Positions 49,398 through 59,696 of a stretch of DNA of 64,000 bases are shown one piece after another. Origin of the DNA: Syntrophobacterales bacterium (GTDB lineage: Bacteria; Desulfobacterota; Desulfobaccia; Desulfobaccales; 0-14-0-80-60-11); NCBI GenBank assembly GCA_023229795.1, contig JALNYP010000001.1, positions 124,001 to 188,000 on the forward strand, read 5' to 3'. Made by a program: the position numbers and the translations under genes. Within the stretch, counting starts at the first letter, position 1. Every line of letters begins with the position of its first letter. Below the pieces are notes generated by a model. The model did no database searches, was not told the DNA's origin, and was given only the letters and a program-made list of their open reading frames with translations.

Positions 49398-50291
49398 TTA
49401 CGCCTTGCCCGCCTCGGCCCGGGATACCAGCCAGAAAATCACGCCGCATACCAGGATGCCGGCCAGGAAAAGGGCTTCGGTCCAGAGGTCGTGGCTCGTC
49501 AGGGAGGCCACCAGGACTTTCCGGATAAAAGCCACCAGGGCCAATCCCACAAAGAGTTGGAGCTTGAAGGCGCCGCCCCGGAGGCGGTCGATCTCCATAT
49601 CCAGCAATTCGATGACCACCCACAGGATCAATACGGAGCCCATGGCGCTCACCAGGCCCTGGGAGAGATTCCCCTGGACAACATGAATTATGTCCTGCAC
49701 CACGAGGCCCACCGCGCCCAGGGACAGGCCCAGCAGGCCCACCACCAGCAGGATGTTGAGGCCGAAGGTGAAGCGTTGGGAAAACCGGATGAGGAGGGAG
49801 TCCAGCTTATGCGAGAGGAAGACGCGGCGAAGCTCTTCTTCGTGGTAAGTCCGGGCGATGATGTCCAGGTTCAGGTCCAGGATCTTTTCCAGCGCCCTTA
49901 ACGCTCCTTCCCGCTGCCGGGGGTCCACCTCGGTTTCGATGATCTGGTGGAGGTGCTGACGGATCAGGTTCATGCCGACGTAGACGAAATGGGCCGACAG
50001 ATTGATGCGCACGTGGGCCTGGCCGATGCGCTGCAGACGCTGGAAATAGCGCTCATCATAAGGGCCCTGGAACAGGGCCAGCAGCCAGAGGCGGTGCATA
50101 CCCTTCAGCCGGGCGATCAGGGCGTCATCTTTCAGGTACTTGGCGGCGTCGGGAATTTGCAGAAACAGGTTGTAAAAATCGTCAACCACCCGCTCCACGT
50201 GGGGTTCCACCACGGGTAACAGGCCTTTTAAAATCTCGATGTCCGGTTCGGAGAACCGGTAGTTGTCCTTAATCTCCTGAAAAGTCCGCAT
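49398..50291 (-). CDS. Protoglobin (globin sensor) fused to a PsiE-like membrane domain
   Basis: The first ~165 residues are a protoglobin/globin-coupled-sensor domain: EILKGLLPVVEPHVERVVDDFYNLFLQIPDAAKYL, with the probable proximal heme histidine in RIGQAHVRINL (about residue 95). A helical linker (EEELRRVFLSHKLDSLLIRFSQRF) leads to about four membrane helices (from FGLNILLVVGLLGL to VCGVIFWLV) that resemble the PsiE phosphate-starvation family, including WVVIELLDMEIDRLRGGAFKLQLFVGLALVAFIRKV. Globin sensors usually carry cyclase, chemotaxis or kinase outputs, so this membrane output is unusual. Start ATG 50291 was chosen over 50360 because the globin domain begins there. Confidence 0.82.
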   Translation of the reverse strand: MRTFQEIKDNYRFSEPDIEILKGLLPVVEPHVERVVDDFYNLFLQIPDAAKYLKDDALIARLKGMHRLWLLALFQGPYDERYFQRLQRIGQAHVRINLSAHFVYVGMNLIRQHLHQIIETEVDPRQREGALRALEKILDLNLDIIARTYHEEELRRVFLSHKLDSLLIRFSQRFTFGLNILLVVGLLGLSLGAVGLVVQDIIHVVQGNLSQGLVSAMGSVLILWVVIELLDMEIDRLRGGAFKLQLFVGLALVAFIRKVLVASLTSHDLWTEALFLAGILVCGVIFWLVSRAEAGKA

Positions 50292-50369
50292 GGCTAAAAC
50301 TCCGGGGCGAAAAGGGGAAAGGGCGAAGAGGCGAAAAGGGATGAACGTCCAAACTCCCATAGTAATTGG

Positions 50370-53334
50370 TCATATGCCCTCCACCAGCTTGATTTCCTCA
50401 GCGGTCAGATTATACAGTTCATAAACCAGTTGGTCGATCAGGCGGTTGGTGGCTGCGATTTGCCGTTCCAGCACCACCTCTTCCTGGGAGGTTTGGGCCG
50501 CGGCCAACTCCTGGTTCCGGACCAGCATACGTTCCACCATGGCTACCATGCGGTCATGGCGGGATTTGTCCTCAGGGTCATTAAAATTAATAAAACGGAA
50601 TGGCATTGATTTTAGTTCGTTCGTGCCAACATTGTTATTAGTGCTTGTGCACTTTAAATCGCCATTGAAACAGAGAGGAATTAAATATACCAAGTAAATA
50701 TTCTAATTTGTATTCGCTATGATCATTAATAGAAATAGAATTAGTAGAATCTGCAAAATACGTAACTGGCTTTATTAATGTTGCGACAATTCTTAAATAT
50801 TCATCAACTCCTGTTATTCTTTGGGTTGCGATTCTCTGATGTTTTACTGATCCTCTTGCTGATTCTTTTTTTAAAAAATCCTCTTCATTAAAATATTCTC
50901 TATGACTCTGGCTTAATTTTTCTCTTATAATGTAACGTCCAACCTCAACTCCTTTTAACAAGCGTATATCATTTATGTTGTCAGTAATATAATCTCTAAA
51001 AATAGTCTGATTAATTTCACCTCTTCTAATTGTAAAATCAATAACTTCACCGAGTCGATTAACATTAGGTGCAGAATGTATTTTAAGACAAAGTTTCCAA
51101 TTATTATTATCTACCAATGGTATCGGAATATTTATTGGATCAATTTGATATAATTCTTTCAAGGTAACGGTATTCTCGCGAGGATTATCATCGAAACTAT
51201 TCCAAGGATAAACTTTTATATTTATTTCAGTCATCTCATTAAGAATCATACTTTTAATTCCAGAAATAATAACAGTCGATAGTTTTGCACCATAAAAGAC
51301 TCTCTTGTTAGCGTTGTCTTTTTGGGGAAAGCAATCTGCTATCATATGAGTGAGTGAAGTTATCAAGTATTTGCGACTCCGTACGCAACTGATATCGGCT
51401 AAAATAGATAAAGGTACGATCATACCAAAGTTGCCATCATTTTGAAGAATAGAAATGGACCTGATTAAGAAAAATCGGTAAAGATTTAACTTACCACCCA
51501 TTGCAGGCTGATATTCAAAATTTATTTTTACATAATCGCTAAGTGCAGTATGTGGCCATGAACTCTCTCCACGCTCTTTTTCCAATACATCATAAGGCGG
51601 ATTGCCGATTACCACTTTAAATCCACCTGAGGCCATGATCTCGGGGAATTCGGCCTGCCAGTCAAAGGCGTTGACCCGATAAGTCTCCTCGTCATCCAGC
51701 AAGGTCATCTGGCGGCCATGATAGAAATCCGGGCCGATGAGGCTGTTGCCGCACTTGATGTTCTGCCCGAGGTCCGGCAAGGCCCGCTGATTTAACGTCA
51801 GTTGGCCCTTCACCGACTGGTCATTCTCGCCTTCCAAGACTTTGAGGAGCAAAGATAATTTGGTAACTTCCACGGCCTGGGAGTCGATGTCAACGCCGAA
51901 GATATGGTCCAAGAGGATGCGTTTGCGTTCGGTGATAGTCAATTTCCAGCCGCCGCCGGCGGCCTGGTAGAGGCGGGGATTTCGCCCCCTCGCCCACCGG
52001 GCGGGATCGTTTTGAAGATAAGCATTGAGGTGCCAATCAAGCAAGTATTGATAAGCGCCCAGGAGAAATGAACCGGAGCCGCAGGCCGGGTCAAGGATTT
52101 TTAGTTGGCCCGCGGCGCCGCGGGGGCCGGGTTTTTTCCCTTCCAGCCAATGGCCCACGGTCTGGCGGACAATATAGTCCACGATATAGGTGGGTGTATA
52201 ATAAACGCCGCCCGCCTTTCTGACCTCGGGTTTATAATCCACCCTGGCCTGGTGGCCGGCAGTCAGGCGGATCACTTTCCCCAAGAATTGCTCATAGACC
52301 TGACCGAGGATATCCGCGGGCAACACCGAAAATTCGTAGGGGCTGTCGGGGTAGTAAAGATTTTTAAAGACATCCTTCAAAACTTTATCGTCTATGGATA
52401 GATTAGGAGTGAGGCTGTCGACGGACGATGACTGGCCTCTTTCGGCGCGGAAATGGAAAAGACCGGAATTATAGCGGTCATCGGCCCGACGAAACAGATG
52501 AAAGAGGCGCTGATAAATCTGATTGCCATTTTGCAGGGCCATCAGAGCGCCATAAGGTTCCATGCCCCGGTCTTCACAGATGCGCAGGAAAATGATGCGG
52601 TCAATAGTGACCTGGACGGCATAGTTAAGGTGGCGCTGGGTTAAGGCGGGATTTCTGAGGGCGATATTTTTTGCCAGTAACTCCCGCCAGCGTTCAATCT
52701 CCCCCAAAAAAGCGGCATCGACTTCGGCGGTGCCTTTCTTGGCTTTCTTGGACTCGGCGTATTTGTCAAATGATCCCTTGAGGACGGCTTCCCGGGAAAA
52801 AATGCCGGCAAAGTCGGCCCAGCGGTCCTGATAATCTGGGTATTCCAGCAAGAAAATCCGAGAATTTGAGGCCTTGTCGGTCTTTTCCGGCTTAATCCGG
52901 CAATCATAGACTGCGAGGTAGTCGAAATTAGTGAGGATGCTAAGAGGTAGTTTGGCGCTCCAGGCATAGCGCCGCAATTGGTAGGCTGAAGCTGAGTCTT
53001 CTTTGATATTTATGGCGGGCTTTTTGGCTTCGACAAAAAACTTGCGCGCCCCGCCGATGCGGAAACTATAATCCGGGGCCTTGGTAAGGCCGCCGATTTT
53101 GATGGCATCTTCGTGGACCACATCTTTATAAGGTTCGGCATACCCCCGTTCATTATCAACATCCCAACCCAAGGCTTTAAAAAACGGATCCAAAAACTCT
53201 CTGCGAAGCTGCGTTTCATTATAGGCGGCTTGTCGATAAGCCCCTAAATTACGGTGGAAACGTTCGATTAATTCAAGGATTTTTTCCGGTACGGCAATAC
53301 TCATATTCCGGCCTGCGCTGATAATTTCTTTCAT
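50370..53334 (-). pseudogene. Type IIG restriction-modification gene with a frameshift near its 3' end
   Basis: One polypeptide with nuclease, methyltransferase and target-recognition domains (Eco57I-like). Residues about 85-115 form a PD-(D/E)xK nuclease (PDYSF...FVEAKK); motif I is DPACGSGSFLL (about 420) and motif IV NPPY (about 575). The frame stops at 50638 with FQWRFKVHKH, while an adjacent frame continues CTSTNNNVGTNELKSMP and then HDRMVAMVERML...IAATNRLIDQLVYELYNLTAEEIKLVEGI, the normal C-terminal tail. One extra base at about 50652 explains this. The tail belongs to recognition and dimer contacts, so activity may be lost, or it is a sequencing error. The recognition domain (50650-51580) is visibly AT-richer than the rest. 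Confidence 0.8.
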
Positions 53335-53440
53335 TGAGGCGCTCTCAGACTATTTATCTATCCTCTTTCTATCACATTCATTTTATTAATTAAATTGAAA
53401 TTGATCCCTTTATTTTATGATAACATGCTCAAAAAGAAGA

Positions 53441-53469
53441 TTGTTGACAGAAGCGGGGTTAGCTATAAT
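53441..53469 (+). promoter_or_regulatory. Promoter of the TolC-MFP-RND operon
   Basis: Perfect TATAAT (53464-53469) with TTGTTG (53441-53446) at 17 bases; TTGACA (53444-53449) also lies upstream but at 14 bases. The expected start is near 53476, four bases before an ATG at 53480 and 22 before the one I use at 53498. Confidence 0.55.
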
Positions 53470-53497
53470 TCGACAGATTATGCGTCTATGGGGCTTT

Positions 53498-54865
53498 ATG
53501 GGACTTAAGACCATAGCTTTGTTGATATCTTCTCTCCTGTGGGCCGTCAGCGCCCCGGCCGCGGCCCCGCCCCTGACCCTGGGGGAGGCCATGCTGCTGG
53601 CCCTGAAGTACAACCCGGCGCTCAAGGCCGCGGGCATGACCGTGGAGACCGCGGAGGCGGACCTGGCCAAGGCCCGGGCCCGGTTCCTGCCCACGGTGAA
53701 CTTCCAGGAGACCTACAACTATTCCAATAATCCCACCCAGGTCTTCATGAATAAATTGAATCAACGGGTCTTCACCGGCCAGGACTTCCTTCTCAATAAC
53801 CTGAATAATCCCAATGCCTTCGGCGACTTTCGCTCCGGCCTGGTGATGCGCCAGCCCCTGTTTCAGGCGGGTGAGGCCTATCTGGGCTACCAGCAGGCCA
53901 GGTTGGGCCGGGAGATGGCCGCAGCTTACGTGCTCAGTGCCCGGCAGCAGTTGTTGTTCCAGGTGACGCAGGCCTATTTCGGGCTGCAATTGGCCCAGGC
54001 GAAGCTCTCCGTGGTGCAGCAGGCCCACAAGACCGCGGCAGAGCACCTGAAAATTGCTCAAACCCGGTTTAAGGCCGGCACGGTGGTCAACGCCGACGTC
54101 CTCTCCGCCCAGGTGCACCTGGCCAAACTTACCCAGGAAGAGATGACCGCGGCCAGCCAGGTGAAGATCGCGGCCAGCGCCCTGTCCACGGTGGTGGGCC
54201 AACCCGAGGCAGGGACGCGGCCCCTGGCCCCGGCTCCCACGGAGCCGGCCCCCGTGCCGGCCAAGCTGGACGACCTGCAGCGCACCGCCCAGGAAAAGCG
54301 CCCGGACCTCAAGCAGTTGGAGCTCACGGCCCGGGTGGCCCAGCAGGAATCCAGCAAGGCCCGCTACAATTACCTGCCCCGGCTGCACGTGGTGGCGGAG
54401 TACGACGTAGACCAGCGGCGGCTGTTCGGCACCAGCGCCGACAGCTACACGGTGATGGCGCTGCTCAATTTCAACCTGTTCAACGGCCTGGCGGACCTGG
54501 CCAGGGTCAAAGAGACCAGGGCCAAAGAGACCCAGGCCCGGGACCTGAAACGGGACCTGGAAGACCGGGTGCGCCACCAGGTGACCGAGACCATTCTCAC
54601 CCTGAAGACGGCCCATGAGCGCCTGCGGGTGGCTGAGACCGCGGTGGCCCAGGCCCGGGAAAGTTTAAGGCTGATCCGCCTGCGGTACGAGACGGGTCTG
54701 ACGATTCTGGTGGATTTGCTCACCGCCGAAGACGCGGCCAAAAACGCCGAACTGAGCCGGGTGACGGCCCTGTTCGACACCTACCTGGCCCAGGCGGGCC
54801 TGGACCTGGCCCTGGGCACCATCTCCGGGCCGGTGGCGGAGAATGCGCAGCACGAGAAGAAGTAA
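53498..54865 (+). CDS. TolC-family outer-membrane channel
   Basis: Outer-membrane exit duct for a tripartite efflux system. A signal peptide (residues 1-23) is followed by the two TolC repeat halves: PLTLGEAMLLALKYNPALKAAGMTVETAEADLAKARARFLPTVNFQETYNYSNN and, in the second half, QEKRPDLKQLELTARVAQQESSKARYNYLPRLHVVAEY. Long alpha-helical hairpins (AHKTAAEHLKIAQTRFKAGTVVNADVLSAQVHLA) match the periplasmic tunnel. The start is uncertain: ATG 53480 lies almost at the predicted transcription start, so I chose ATG 53498, which gives the best signal peptide; the frame extends to 53417. Operon with an MFP (55.0 kb) and RND gene (56.3 kb). Confidence 0.9.
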   Translation: MGLKTIALLISSLLWAVSAPAAAPPLTLGEAMLLALKYNPALKAAGMTVETAEADLAKARARFLPTVNFQETYNYSNNPTQVFMNKLNQRVFTGQDFLLNNLNNPNAFGDFRSGLVMRQPLFQAGEAYLGYQQARLGREMAAAYVLSARQQLLFQVTQAYFGLQLAQAKLSVVQQAHKTAAEHLKIAQTRFKAGTVVNADVLSAQVHLAKLTQEEMTAASQVKIAASALSTVVGQPEAGTRPLAPAPTEPAPVPAKLDDLQRTAQEKRPDLKQLELTARVAQQESSKARYNYLPRLHVVAEYDVDQRRLFGTSADSYTVMALLNFNLFNGLADLARVKETRAKETQARDLKRDLEDRVRHQVTETILTLKTAHERLRVAETAVAQARESLRLIRLRYETGLTILVDLLTAEDAAKNAELSRVTALFDTYLAQAGLDLALGTISGPVAENAQHEKK

Positions 54866-54877
54866 CAACCGATCCTC

Positions 54878-54936
54878 GTAGGGAAGCACCTGCGTGTGCG
54901 TCCAAAAGAAGGGCGGACACTTAGGTCCGCCCCTAC
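54878..54936. repeat. Palindromic intergenic element, family GTAGGGGCG (copy C)
   Basis: Fifty-nine bases between tolC-like and MFP genes, starting GTAGGG and ending CGCCCCTAC. It aligns with copy B at 34721 over nearly its whole length, with differences mainly in the middle and left half. Confidence 0.7.
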
Positions 54937-55013
54937 GGCGATTGGGTGGGTTTGACGAGTGGGGGCGTGTTTGAAACCCGTCCTTACCATCGACCTTGGC
55001 GGGACCTGAAAAC

Positions 55014-56030
55014 ATGGCAGATAAAAAGAAAATCATCGGTTTGAGCGTCCTGGTGGTGGGGGCCGTCGTGCTCATGGTCTGGCTGGCGGGGCTCCTGCAT
55101 TTCGGCAAGATTGCGCCCGGCCTGGTGCCCCTGGCCGGCACGCCGCCCCCAGGCCGGGTCCTGATCGTGACGGAAACCGAGATTCCCCGGGACCTGGAGG
55201 TCCTGGGCGCGGTGATCAGTAAAAGCCTGGCCCAGGTGTCTTCCCAGGTCCCCGGCCGGGTGGCTAAGATTTGGGTGGAGGCCGGTAGCCGGGTCAAGCC
55301 GGGGGACCCTTTGGTGACGCTCTCCGCGGCGGAATTCCAGGCCCGGCTGAACCAGGCCCAGGCGCAATTGACGCAGGCCGCGGCGGATTATAAACGTTAC
55401 CAGTTCCTGTTCAAGGAAGGCGCGGCCAGCCCCCAGGAGTTCGGGGCCATAGAGGCCCGCTATAAAACGGCCCAGGCGCAGGTTTCCGAGGCCGCGACGA
55501 TGAAGGGCTATACCGTGGTCAAGGCCCCGGAGGCCGGGGTGGTGGCCGAACGCAAGGTGGCGGTGGGGGACCTGGCCCAGCCCGGGCAAATGCTGGTGGC
55601 GCTTTATAACCCGGACCTGCTCCAGATCGAGGGCGAAGTCAACGACAGCTACCGGGAACAGGTGAAGGTGGGCGAGACGGCCCAGGTGAGCGTGCCCGCG
55701 GTGAAATTCGAGGCGAGTCTCCCCCTGGCCGAAATTTTTCCCATCAGCGCCGCGGGCAGCCGCACCTTCAAGGTGCGCACCGCCAGGCTCACCAACCCGC
55801 TCCTGGTGCCGGGGATGTTCGCCCGCCTGACGCTGCCCCTGGGGTCCGGCCGGGGCATTCTTATCCCCAAAGAGGCGGTCTCCACCGTGGGCCAGCTCAC
55901 CATGGTGCGGGTGGTGGTGAAAGAGGCCTCCGAACTGCGGCAGGTGAAATTGGGGCGGCAGGTGGGGGAGCAGGTGGAAGTGCTGGCGGGGTTACAGGCG
56001 GGGGATAGGATAATCTTGGCGAAGGAATAG
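55014..56030 (+). CDS. RND efflux periplasmic adaptor (HlyD-like MFP)
   Basis: Adaptor of the second RND system. An uncleaved membrane helix (about residues 8-28, IIGLSVLVVGAVVLMVWLAGL) anchors it in the inner membrane. The barrel-sandwich halves are SSQVPGRVAKIWVEAGSRVKPGDPLVTL (about 80-107) and APEAGVVAERKVAVGDLAQPGQML (about 170-193), around a short helical hairpin (FQARLNQAQAQLTQAAADYKRYQ). Beta-barrel and C-terminal domains follow to VLAGLQAGDRIILAKE. The start ATG 55014 is preferred to a TTG at 54996. It is separated from the RND gene by 307 bases rich in palindromes. Confidence 0.9.
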   Translation: MADKKKIIGLSVLVVGAVVLMVWLAGLLHFGKIAPGLVPLAGTPPPGRVLIVTETEIPRDLEVLGAVISKSLAQVSSQVPGRVAKIWVEAGSRVKPGDPLVTLSAAEFQARLNQAQAQLTQAAADYKRYQFLFKEGAASPQEFGAIEARYKTAQAQVSEAATMKGYTVVKAPEAGVVAERKVAVGDLAQPGQMLVALYNPDLLQIEGEVNDSYREQVKVGETAQVSVPAVKFEASLPLAEIFPISAAGSRTFKVRTARLTNPLLVPGMFARLTLPLGSGRGILIPKEAVSTVGQLTMVRVVVKEASELRQVKLGRQVGEQVEVLAGLQAGDRIILAKE

Positions 56031-56337
56031 TTTTGGGGAGCCGCAGGATTTACCGGAAAAGCCAAAATCCCCCTTTGCCAAAGGGGGACTTTAAAAACGC
56101 CTTTTTGATAACGGGGAGAATGGGGATTTTCATTGCCTAGGGTAAGACCCTTGTGGTTCAAGTCCTGTGCCGGCGCAAGCAGGACGCCTGTGTCACCATT
56201 TCCCTGGTTCCTAAGCTCGGATAGGGAACGAGAATGAAATGGTGGGCCGTGCCCACCCTACGGCTGATAGCTGGCCTGGGGCCGCCATAAAGCGGCGTGC
56301 GCAGCACGCCCTAAGACTTAATTGCTGACCTCTAACC
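56031..56337. repeat. Palindrome-rich spacer between adaptor and RND genes
   Basis: Gene-free 307 bases inside the operon. Three compact hairpins occur: TCCCCCTTTG / CAAAGGGGGA (56068-56077, 56079-56088, one-base loop), GGTGGGC / GCCCACC (56241-56247, 56251-56257) and GGCGTGC / GCACGCC (56294-56300, 56304-56310). No ORF. The segment GGTTCAAGTCC near 56155 resembles a tRNA T-arm but cannot form one. Confidence 0.6.
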
Positions 56338-59300
56338 ATGAATCAATCCGACAAAGACCTCCATCTCGGCCCCACTGCTCGCCTGGTTAAGGTCTTTTTG
56401 CTGTCCAAGCTGCCGACCATCATCATCCTGGTGAGCCTGTTGGCCGGGTTGATGGCGCTGCTCTATACACCCCGGGAAGAAGACCCGCAGATCAAGGTGC
56501 CCATGGTGGATATCCTGATCCGCTTTCCCGGGGCCTCGCCTCAGGAAGTCGAAAACCTGGTGGTGATCAATCTGGAGAAGAAGCTCTGGGAGATGGAGGG
56601 GTTGGAGGACCTCTATTCCCAGGCCCGGGACGGCTTCGCCATTGTTACGGCCAAGTTCAAGGTGGGGGAGAACCTGGAGACCAGCCTGTTCAAGGTCTAT
56701 AACAAGGTCTTCTCCAACATCGACCAGGTGCCGTCGGGGGTGACGGGCTGGGTGGTCAAGCCCATGAACATCAACGACGTGCCCATCGTCACCCTGACCC
56801 TGTACAGCAACCGGGCCGACGATTACCAGCTTAGACGGGTGGCGGACGAGCTGCTGCACCGCTTGCAGAGCATCCCCGATACCGGCCGCTCGTACGTGGT
56901 GGCGGGACGCAAGCGCCAGGTGCGGGTGGTTGCGGACCCGGCCCGTCTGGCGGGGCATAACCTGGATCTGGCCGCGCTGGCGCAGGCCCTGGAGGTCAGC
57001 AACGTCAATCTCCCCGCGGGGCGGTTTTCCCGCCAGGACCGGGAATACCTGGTGGAGGCGGGGCCGTTTCTCAAGAGCGCCGACGAGGTAGCCAACCTCC
57101 TGGTAGGGCTCAACCAGGGCAAGCCGGTCTATCTGAAGGACGTGGCGGAGGTCATCGACGGCCCCGAAGAGACGGTGGCCATGAGCAACATCGCGTTCGG
57201 GCCCGCGGATGAATTACCGCCGGGGTATGAACGGGGTAAATTTTATCCGGCGGTGACCATGGCCGTGGCCAAACGGACCGGCACCAACGCGGTGACCGTG
57301 GCCGAAGGCATCCTGGGCAAGATCAACGAACTGAAGAAGGAGGTCATCCCGCCGGACATCCGGGTGAAGGTGACCCGGGACTACGGCGCCACCGCCAACG
57401 ACAAGGTCAACGAGCTCATGCGGGAACTGCTCATTGCGGTCTTGTCCATCACCGTGCTCCTGACGCTGTTCCTGGGCTGGCGGGAGGCCCTGATCGTGGC
57501 CCTGGCGGTGCCTCTGACCCTGGCCATCACGCTGACCGGCAACATGCTCTTCGGCTACACCATCAACCGGGTGACCCTGTTTGCCCTGATCCTGTCGCTG
57601 GGGCTGTTGGTGGACGACCCCATCATCGACGTGGAAAATATCCATCGCCACTTTCAGTTGCGGGAGCATCCGCCCCTGGAGGCCACGCTGGTGGCGGTGG
57701 ACGAAGTCCGGGCCCCCACCATCCTGGCCACCTTCACGGTGATTATCAGCTTCATCCCCATGTACTTCGTCACCGGCATGATGGGGCCGTATATGCGCCC
57801 CATGCCCCTGAACGTGCCCCTGGCCATGCTGATGAGCCTGCTCATCGCCTTCACCGTCACCCCCTGGGCCACCTATCATTTTCTCAAGAAGGAGTACGGC
57901 AAAGAAGAGAAGCCCTTTGTCCTGGAGGAAACCTGGATCTACCGGGTCTATACCCGCATCATGACGCCGCTCTTAGAGAACCGGCGCCTGAGCCACTTTT
58001 TCCTGCTGGGGGTGGTGGGGTTGCTGGTGGTCTCGGTGCTGTTGCCGGTGGTGGGGCTGGTGCCGCTGAAGATGCTGCCCTTCGACAACAAAAACGATTT
58101 TCTCGTGGTGGCGGATTCGCCCAACGACACTCCCCTGGAGTCCAACCAGCAGGCCCTGAAGGAGTTCGGGAGATATTTGACCACGGTCTCGGAGGTGGAC
58201 AACGTGGTCACCTTTGCCGGGGAGAGCGCGCCCATCGACTTCAACGGATTGGTGCGGCATTACTATCTCATGCGGGGGCCATGGGTGGGCCAGATTCGGG
58301 TCAACCTGGCGGAGAAGGAGCGCCGGTCGGCGGCGTCGCACGCGGTGACGCTGTGGATTCGCCCGGCCATGGAGGAGATCGCCCAAAAATACAAGGTGCG
58401 CCTCAAGATCGCCGAAGTGCCGCCGGGGCCGCCGGTGCTCCAGACCCTGGTGGGGGAGGTTTATGGGCCGCCGGGGGCGTCTTACGCCAGCATCATCGGG
58501 GAAGCAGATCGGGTGAAAAAGTATTTCCTGAAGACCAAAGGCGTGGTGGACGTGGACACGACGGTGGAGACCGCTGAGCCCCGCTTCCGGTTCCTGGTGG
58601 ACCGGCAGAAGGCGGCCTTGAGCGGCCTGAGCCAGGCCCAGATCGCCCGAGGCCTGGCCGTGGCCGAGGCCGGGGAGGCGGTGGGCCGGGTGCACGCGGC
58701 CAGCGAGCGGTTGCCGCTGGAAATTTTTCTGCGCGGTCCTTTGGCTTGGCGCTCTTCCACCCTGAGCCTGGGGCAGCTCTATTTCAAGAATCCCCAGGGC
58801 GGCATGGTGCCCTTGCAGGAACTGGGGCAGTTCGACCTGGACCAGGCCCCTAAATCCATCATGCGGAAAAACCTGGAACGGGTGGTGTTCGTCACCGGGG
58901 ACACCGCGGGCGCGAGCCCGGTGAACGCCATTCTCGACCTCATGGGCGACACGGACAAGACCCCCCCGCCGCCGGGCTACCGGGTCAATTACGCCGGGGA
59001 AGGGGAGTGGAAGATTACGGTGCAGGTCTTTAGGGACCTGGGGATCGCGTTTGCCGGGGCCCTGGTGGGCATCTATATCCTGCTGGTGCTGCAGACCTCG
59101 TCCTACACCATGCCCCTGGTGATTATGGTGGCCATCCCCCTGACCATGATCGGGGTGATGCCCGGATTCGCGCTGTTGAATCTGCTGTTCACCAGCCCGG
59201 TCAAGGGTTTTGCCAACCCCATCTACTTCACCGCCACGGCCATGATCGGCATGATCGCGCTGGCGGGCATCGTGGTGCGCAACTCCATCATCCTCATCGA

Positions 59301-59568
59301 CTTCATCCACCACCACCTGGACCGGGGCTACCCGCTGGAGCAGGCGGTGCTGCGCTCCGGCGCGGTGCGCTTCCGGCCCATCGTGCTCACCGCCCTGGCC
59401 GCCATGTTCGGCTCCTGGGTCATCACCCTGGACCCCATCTTCTCGGGGCTGGCCTGGTCCTTTATCTTCGGTCTCTTCGCGTCCACCGCGTTTTCCCTGA
59501 TCGTGGTACCGGTGATCTTCTACCTCCAGGCGTCCCGCCAGAATCCCGAAAAAATCCAAGTCCAATAA
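56338..59568 (+). CDS. RND efflux pump, inner-membrane transporter
   Basis: AcrB/HAE-type RND transporter, 1076 aa. Unlike the pump at 40.4 kb it begins with a cytoplasmic stretch (DKDLHLGPTARLVKVFLLSKLPTIIILVSLLAG). The proton-relay region GLLVDDPIIDVENIHRHF replaces the usual DDAIVVVEN, with Pro after the second Asp. Two periplasmic porter/docking loops lie at about 40-345 and 580-880; the end is FGLFASTAFSLIVVPVIFYLQASRQNPEKIQVQ. It forms a tripartite system with the preceding adaptor and TolC. Substrate class is unclear; metal-type (HME) signatures were not seen. A degenerate copy of its last ~30 codons lies at 60.7 kb. Confidence 0.93.
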   Translation: MNQSDKDLHLGPTARLVKVFLLSKLPTIIILVSLLAGLMALLYTPREEDPQIKVPMVDILIRFPGASPQEVENLVVINLEKKLWEMEGLEDLYSQARDGFAIVTAKFKVGENLETSLFKVYNKVFSNIDQVPSGVTGWVVKPMNINDVPIVTLTLYSNRADDYQLRRVADELLHRLQSIPDTGRSYVVAGRKRQVRVVADPARLAGHNLDLAALAQALEVSNVNLPAGRFSRQDREYLVEAGPFLKSADEVANLLVGLNQGKPVYLKDVAEVIDGPEETVAMSNIAFGPADELPPGYERGKFYPAVTMAVAKRTGTNAVTVAEGILGKINELKKEVIPPDIRVKVTRDYGATANDKVNELMRELLIAVLSITVLLTLFLGWREALIVALAVPLTLAITLTGNMLFGYTINRVTLFALILSLGLLVDDPIIDVENIHRHFQLREHPPLEATLVAVDEVRAPTILATFTVIISFIPMYFVTGMMGPYMRPMPLNVPLAMLMSLLIAFTVTPWATYHFLKKEYGKEEKPFVLEETWIYRVYTRIMTPLLENRRLSHFFLLGVVGLLVVSVLLPVVGLVPLKMLPFDNKNDFLVVADSPNDTPLESNQQALKEFGRYLTTVSEVDNVVTFAGESAPIDFNGLVRHYYLMRGPWVGQIRVNLAEKERRSAASHAVTLWIRPAMEEIAQKYKVRLKIAEVPPGPPVLQTLVGEVYGPPGASYASIIGEADRVKKYFLKTKGVVDVDTTVETAEPRFRFLVDRQKAALSGLSQAQIARGLAVAEAGEAVGRVHAASERLPLEIFLRGPLAWRSSTLSLGQLYFKNPQGGMVPLQELGQFDLDQAPKSIMRKNLERVVFVTGDTAGASPVNAILDLMGDTDKTPPPPGYRVNYAGEGEWKITVQVFRDLGIAFAGALVGIYILLVLQTSSYTMPLVIMVAIPLTMIGVMPGFALLNLLFTSPVKGFANPIYFTATAMIGMIALAGIVVRNSIILIDFIHHHLDRGYPLEQAVLRSGAVRFRPIVLTALAAMFGSWVITLDPIFSGLAWSFIFGLFASTAFSLIVVPVIFYLQASRQNPEKIQVQ

Positions 59569-59696
59569 TATTTTTCAAATAAATAAGATCAACACCCTTA
59601 TTAGCTTAAAGATTAATTGAAGAATTTATTAAAATAATTATATTGTACTTTGATTAGTTTTGGCATTAGGGGGACTCAATAGAGGAGGTGGACGCG

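Noticed and set aside
56145..56180. tRNA-like T-arm (GGTTCAAGTCC)
   Set aside because: The flanking bases do not form the T-stem, and no acceptor, D or anticodon arms are found nearby.
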